DNA from: Pseudooceanicola aestuarii
GTDB taxonomy: Bacteria > Pseudomonadota > Alphaproteobacteria > Rhodobacterales > Rhodobacteraceae
Direction of reading: 5' to 3'
Assembly (NCBI RefSeq): GCF_010614805.1
Contig: NZ_JAAFZC010000006.1
Coordinates: 42,719 to 106,718 of the forward strand
DNA length: 64,000 nt
Part shown: positions 60,527 through 64,000 of the stretch, piece by piece
How positions within the stretch are numbered: position 1 is the stretch's first letter
Layout of the letters: every line of letters starts with the position of its first letter
Notes under the pieces: generated by a model
Databases searched by the model: none
Seen by the model: the letters and a program-made list of their open reading frames with translations, nothing else
Told to the model about the DNA's origin: nothing
Position numbers and translations under genes: made by a program

Positions 60527-61417
60527 ATGGATGTTCGCCAGATCAGATATTTCGTGACCCTCGCCGAGAGACGCCATTTCGGCCAGGCCGCCGAGATGCT
60601 GCATATCGCCCAACCCGCCCTGTCCCAGCAGATCAAGCAATTGGAGGCGCAACTTCAGGTGGAGCTTCTGGACAGATCGACGCGTCCGATCGGACTGACC
60701 CCCGCAGGCATGGCGTTGCTGCACGAAGGGCGCGAGATCCTGGCCAAGGTGACGCGCGCGGAAAAGCTGACGCGGCAGGAGGGGTCAAAGGACGGCGGGC
60801 GCCTCATCATCGGCGTGACGGGCACGGCGGCCCTGGAATTCGCGGTTCCGGTGCTTCAGGCCTTTGGCCGTCGCCGTCCGAACGTCCAGGTGTCGTTGCG
60901 CGAATTGGCCTCGCCCGATCAATTGAGCGCGCTTGAACGCGGGGACATCCATATCGGCTTTGTACGCCCCCCGGTCGAGGATGAGCGGATGAGCATCCGC
61001 CTGGTACACACCGATCCGTTCTATGTCGCCCTCTCCGCCGATCACCCCCTTGCCCGCCGGGAGAGTGTGCGCCTGGCGGAACTCAGCGGCACATCCCTGG
61101 TGATCTTCTCGCGGGAGGAGGCGCCGGGGTTTCGGGATCTCATGCTGCATGTCTGCCGGTCGGCCGGCTATGTTCCCACGACCATTCAGGACGCCTCGCA
61201 GATGAGCACCATGCTCTGCCTCGTCGGTGGAGGCTTCGGCTGTGCCCTCGTGCCGCGTTCTGCACAGCGCATGCAGATCCCGGACGTGGTCTACCGTCCG
61301 ATCATGGATTACAGCCCCCCGGTGGAACTTTACGCGGTCTGGATGCCCGATAACTACGCACCGTTCATCGGAGAGCTGCTTGATGTCGTGGAGAAAATCC
61401 ACATCCGCGAAGGGTAA
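60527..61417 (+). CDS. LysR-family regulator of the hydantoinase/oxoprolinase genes
   Basis: A 296-residue LTTR. The HTH is HFGQAAEMLHIAQPALSQQI with the linker LEAQLQVELLDRSTRPIGLT; the effector domain begins near residue 90 (RLIIGVTGTAALEFAVPVLQ). It resembles the CatR/BenM branch of LTTRs. It is 115 nt upstream of and co-directional with the hyuB-like gene, with an AT-rich promoter region containing TATAAT at 61451-61456 between them. Confidence 0.9.
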   Translation: MDVRQIRYFVTLAERRHFGQAAEMLHIAQPALSQQIKQLEAQLQVELLDRSTRPIGLTPAGMALLHEGREILAKVTRAEKLTRQEGSKDGGRLIIGVTGTAALEFAVPVLQAFGRRRPNVQVSLRELASPDQLSALERGDIHIGFVRPPVEDERMSIRLVHTDPFYVALSADHPLARRESVRLAELSGTSLVIFSREEAPGFRDLMLHVCRSAGYVPTTIQDASQMSTMLCLVGGGFGCALVPRSAQRMQIPDVVYRPIMDYSPPVELYAVWMPDNYAPFIGELLDVVEKIHIREG

Positions 61418-61531
61418 GTTGCTGAAAACGCGTATTTATACAAATTTCATTATAATATCGTAGGAACTTCATATTGGCGTCGCGCCTCCGTTTTGGGCCC
61501 GATACGGGCAGAAGACGACAGGAGAGCCATC

Positions 61532-63190
61532 GTGCCAGACCCCGCGCCCGCCCGCGAACCCCCCCGTATAGACCCCATTTCCTATGCGGTTATCCAGAAC
61601 CGCATGAGTTCTCTGGTCGCGGAGATGGGCGAGGCGATGCTGCGCACGGCCTATAGCCAGATCCTCAACGCCAGCCGCGATTTCTCCATCGGGCTGGTTG
61701 ACCGGCATTGCCGCTTGATAAGCCAGGCCGATCATATCCCTGTCCACGTCGGTGCCCTGCCCTGGGCGGTGCGCGCGGTGGAGGACCGATTTGGCGACGA
61801 TATCGCGCCGGGAGACGTGATCGTGCTGAACGATCCTTATACCGGCGGCAGCCACCTGCCCGATGTCACTGTCTTTGTCCCGGTGTTCGCAGGCGGGGAG
61901 CGGCGCCTCTGGGCGGTGGTCAGGGCACATATGGGCGATATCGGCGGCGCAACCCATGGCGCCTACAACCCCGAGGCCAGCGAAATCTGGCAGGAAGGGC
62001 TGCGCCTGCCCCCCATGAAACTGGCCGAGGCCGGACGGATGCGCGATGACGTCATCGACATGATCCTGCTGAACGTGCGCTTTCCGCGCGAATTCCGGGG
62101 CGATCTGAGCGCGATGATCGGGGCGGCCCGGATGGGGCAGCGCAGTCTGGATCGGCTCTATGCCGAATACAGCCCCGAGACGGTCACCGCCGCCGTGGGC
62201 TTTTTCCTCGACGCCGCGGAACGGCGCACCCGGGCCATCGTGCAGGACTGGCCCGACGGCAGCTACGACGGCGTGGCCTATCTGGATGACGACGGACGCG
62301 GCCGGCAGGATGTGGCGATCCGGGCCCGCGTGACCATCCGGGGCAGTGATCTCGAGGTTGACCTGACCGGATCGGATGCCCAGTCCGACAGCTTCGTGAA
62401 TTCGCCCTTTGCGAACACCCAGGCGGCGGTGGCGATGGCCTTCGCCTACCTGATCGATGCGGAGATTCCCAAGAATGACGGGGTGTTCCGCATCCTCGAT
62501 GTGAAGCTGAAGCCCGGCACCATCGTGAACCCGCTTGAAGGGGCCCCCGTCACCATGTCGACGACCCACCCCGCCAACGAGATCGTGGAGGCGATCACCC
62601 GCGCGCTGCAATCCGCCTGCCCGGAGCGGTGCGCGGCCGGGTGGTCGCGGCGGTTCCGGATGTCGATCACGGGGCAGAATCCGCGCAACGGGCGCCCCTT
62701 TGTCTGGCATCTGTTCCATGCCCGGCCCGGCGGTGGGGCCTCCTCGGCGGGTGATGGCTGGTCGGGGGCCGGGGAATGGCACTCCGTCGGCGGGATCAAG
62801 TTCGGCTCTGTCGAAGTCAGCGAGGCGCGGTTCCCGCTGTTCTTCGAGACCCATGAATTCCGGCCCGGATCGGGCGGCGGCGGCCAGTTCCGGGGCGGTC
62901 TGGGCAGTTCGATGGACCTGCGCGTCGAGGTGCCCGCCTATGCCCACACGGCGGGCGAGGGGGTGCGCCACGGATCGGCGGGCATCGCGGGCGGACAGGA
63001 CGGCAAACCGCACGATTACCGGATGCAGACCCCCGAAGGGGAAACCGCCCTGCGGACCAAGCAGTTCGGCATCGCCATCACGCAGGACACCCTGTTCCGC
63101 ATCCGGTCAGCCGGCGGCGGCGGCTGGGGCCCGGCCGATCAGCGCAACCCGAAGGCCAGCGCGCGCGACGCGGCGCTTGGCCTGCTCTGA
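61532..63190 (+). CDS. hydantoinase B / 5-oxoprolinase beta-type subunit
   Basis: A 552-residue HyuB-family protein. Hallmarks are IDPISYAVIQNRMSSLVAEM and SRDFSIGLVDRHCRLISQAD, then PGDVIVLNDPYTGGSHLPDV and the C-terminal GSGGGGQFRGGLGSSM. With HyuA it performs ATP-dependent opening of a hydantoin, oxoproline or related ring, or acts as an acetone/acetophenone carboxylase-like complex. The start is GTG at 61532 with AGGAG about 9 nt upstream. The frame is open to 61493. Confidence 0.9.
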   Translation: MPDPAPAREPPRIDPISYAVIQNRMSSLVAEMGEAMLRTAYSQILNASRDFSIGLVDRHCRLISQADHIPVHVGALPWAVRAVEDRFGDDIAPGDVIVLNDPYTGGSHLPDVTVFVPVFAGGERRLWAVVRAHMGDIGGATHGAYNPEASEIWQEGLRLPPMKLAEAGRMRDDVIDMILLNVRFPREFRGDLSAMIGAARMGQRSLDRLYAEYSPETVTAAVGFFLDAAERRTRAIVQDWPDGSYDGVAYLDDDGRGRQDVAIRARVTIRGSDLEVDLTGSDAQSDSFVNSPFANTQAAVAMAFAYLIDAEIPKNDGVFRILDVKLKPGTIVNPLEGAPVTMSTTHPANEIVEAITRALQSACPERCAAGWSRRFRMSITGQNPRNGRPFVWHLFHARPGGGASSAGDGWSGAGEWHSVGGIKFGSVEVSEARFPLFFETHEFRPGSGGGGQFRGGLGSSMDLRVEVPAYAHTAGEGVRHGSAGIAGGQDGKPHDYRMQTPEGETALRTKQFGIAITQDTLFRIRSAGGGGWGPADQRNPKASARDAALGLL

Positions 63191-63249
63191 CCCGTCCCCA
63201 TCCAGACCGAATACAGGTTCCGGACGACGCCCGGAGCAAGGAGAGCGAC

Positions 63250-64000
63250 ATGACCACAACCTACAAGATCGGCATCGATGTCGGCGGCACCTTCACCGAT
63301 TTCGTGGCGATGAGCGACGCGGGCCGGACCACCATCTGCAAATCCCCCTCCACCCCCGAAGATCAATCGATCGGGGTGCTGACGGGTCTGAACGACCTGG
63401 CCGCCCGGCTTGACCTTTCCCTGCCCGAACTGCTGGCGCGGACCGACCGGATCGTGCATGGCACCACCGTCGCCACCAATGCCCTGCTGGAGCGGAAAGG
63501 CCGCAAGACCGGATTGCTGACCACGGCGGGGCATCGCGACATTCTGGAAATGCGCGAAGGGCTCAAGCCGGATCGCTACAACCTGCGCATGGCGCCTCCG
63601 GCCCCGCTGGTACCGCGCGATCTGCGCCGCCCGGTCGCGGAACGGATCGCCCATGACGGGACCGTGGTCCGCCCGCTGGACGAAGCCGCCCTGCGGGCCG
63701 AGGTGGACGTGCTGCGCACCGCCGGGGTCGAGGCGGTCGCCATCTGCTTCCTGCATGCCTACCGCAATCCCGACCACGAACGCCGCGCTGCCCGCATCGT
63801 GGCCGAGATGATGCCCGATGCCTATGTCTCCGTCTCTTCCGAGGTGCTGCCGCAGATCAAGGAATACGAACGGCTGTCGACCACGGTGGTGAATGCCTAT
63901 GTCGGCCCGATCGTGAAGCTGTACATGGAACGGCTGACCGGTCGGCTGAACCAGGCGGGCTATGACGGCCCGCTGTTCATCATCCTGTCCCATGGCGGGG
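63250..64000 (+). CDS. hydantoinase A / 5-oxoprolinase alpha-type subunit (5' part)
   Basis: 250 residues are visible before the window ends. The start KIGIDVGGTFTDFVAMSDAG is the actin-like ATP-binding motif of the HyuA family, followed by HGTTVATNALLERKGRKTGL and the GHRDILEMREG region, then SSEVLPQIKEYERLSTTVVN. AGGAG lies 6 nt before the ATG. It is the ATPase partner of the preceding HyuB-type protein. The remaining two thirds lie outside the window. Confidence 0.92.
   Translation, partial: MTTTYKIGIDVGGTFTDFVAMSDAGRTTICKSPSTPEDQSIGVLTGLNDLAARLDLSLPELLARTDRIVHGTTVATNALLERKGRKTGLLTTAGHRDILEMREGLKPDRYNLRMAPPAPLVPRDLRRPVAERIAHDGTVVRPLDEAALRAEVDVLRTAGVEAVAICFLHAYRNPDHERRAARIVAEMMPDAYVSVSSEVLPQIKEYERLSTTVVNAYVGPIVKLYMERLTGRLNQAGYDGPLFIILSHGG

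Noticed and set aside
1..64000. CRISPR arrays, tRNA or rRNA genes, and prophage modules
   Set aside because: No regularly spaced repeats, no rRNA-like conserved sequence and no phage structural genes were recognised. A systematic tRNA scan could not be run.

Overview
The window looks like part of a plasmid or chromid from a high-GC alphaproteobacterium of the Rhodobacterales (Roseobacter/Paracoccus type). The main evidence is a DnaA-like plasmid initiator beside parA and parB with palindromic centromere-like sites (18.1-21.8 kb), the ScpB/DUF1403 pair, AztD, many TRAP and ABC uptake operons, and the compact operon style with ATGA overlaps. No rRNA, tRNA or CRISPR array was recognised.

Layout. 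(1) 0-13.8 kb is a metal-homeostasis island. It holds the end of yidD, a threonyl-tRNA synthetase, an NTF2-like protein and a DUF1826 protein in one operon. A GlxA-type regulator then faces a glutathione-dependent formaldehyde dehydrogenase that lacks two of the four structural zinc cysteines. AztD, a COG0523 GTPase (ZigA type), znuBC-zur and znuA follow, then a CDF efflux pump with an XRE protein and a MerR regulator. Four sites fit one dyad, RYGTTAY-N3-RTAACRY, with a single mismatch in total. They lie upstream of the dehydrogenase, between aztD and zigA, and twice between zur and znuA, so they define a likely Zur regulon. (2) 14-21.8 kb is plasmid maintenance: an AAA/DUF4143 ATPase, ScpB, DUF1403, a tyrosine recombinase, parB, parA, an origin candidate and the initiator. 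Four copies of a TTATCCGCGGATAA palindrome are present, two of them inside the parA coding sequence. (3) 21.9-32.9 kb is a catabolic unit: a TRAP transporter, an acyl-CoA ligase, two carboxyltransferases, BCCP, biotin carboxylase, an enoyl-CoA hydratase and a GntR regulator. (4) 33.1-34.2 kb is a scar: an IS6-family element between an IS630 remnant and a coxG tail. (5) 34.6-48.2 kb has an AgcS symporter, then a nine-gene peptide/amide uptake operon (Dpp-type ABC, nitrilase, CMD protein, M81 peptidase, aminotransferase) facing an RpiR regulator and a second M81 peptidase. (6) 48.4-64 kb has a Baeyer-Villiger-type monooxygenase with an alpha/beta hydrolase, two SDRs, a complete branched-chain-type ABC transporter with LysR, a decayed CoA-transferase, a YoeB toxin with a chimeric antitoxin, and a LysR-linked hydantoinase/oxoprolinase pair that runs off the window.

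Together the genes describe an accessory replicon that supplies zinc scavenging and zinc sparing plus several import-and-degrade modules. Decay is visible in several places: a DUF1826/methyltransferase chimera, a CaiB-type gene with an internal deletion, a LysR/YefM chimera, a GntR tail, and coxG and IS630 remnants. This suggests repeated deletion and rearrangement.

The strongest new biological proposal is that this Zur regulon includes a formaldehyde dehydrogenase that has dispensed with its structural zinc site.
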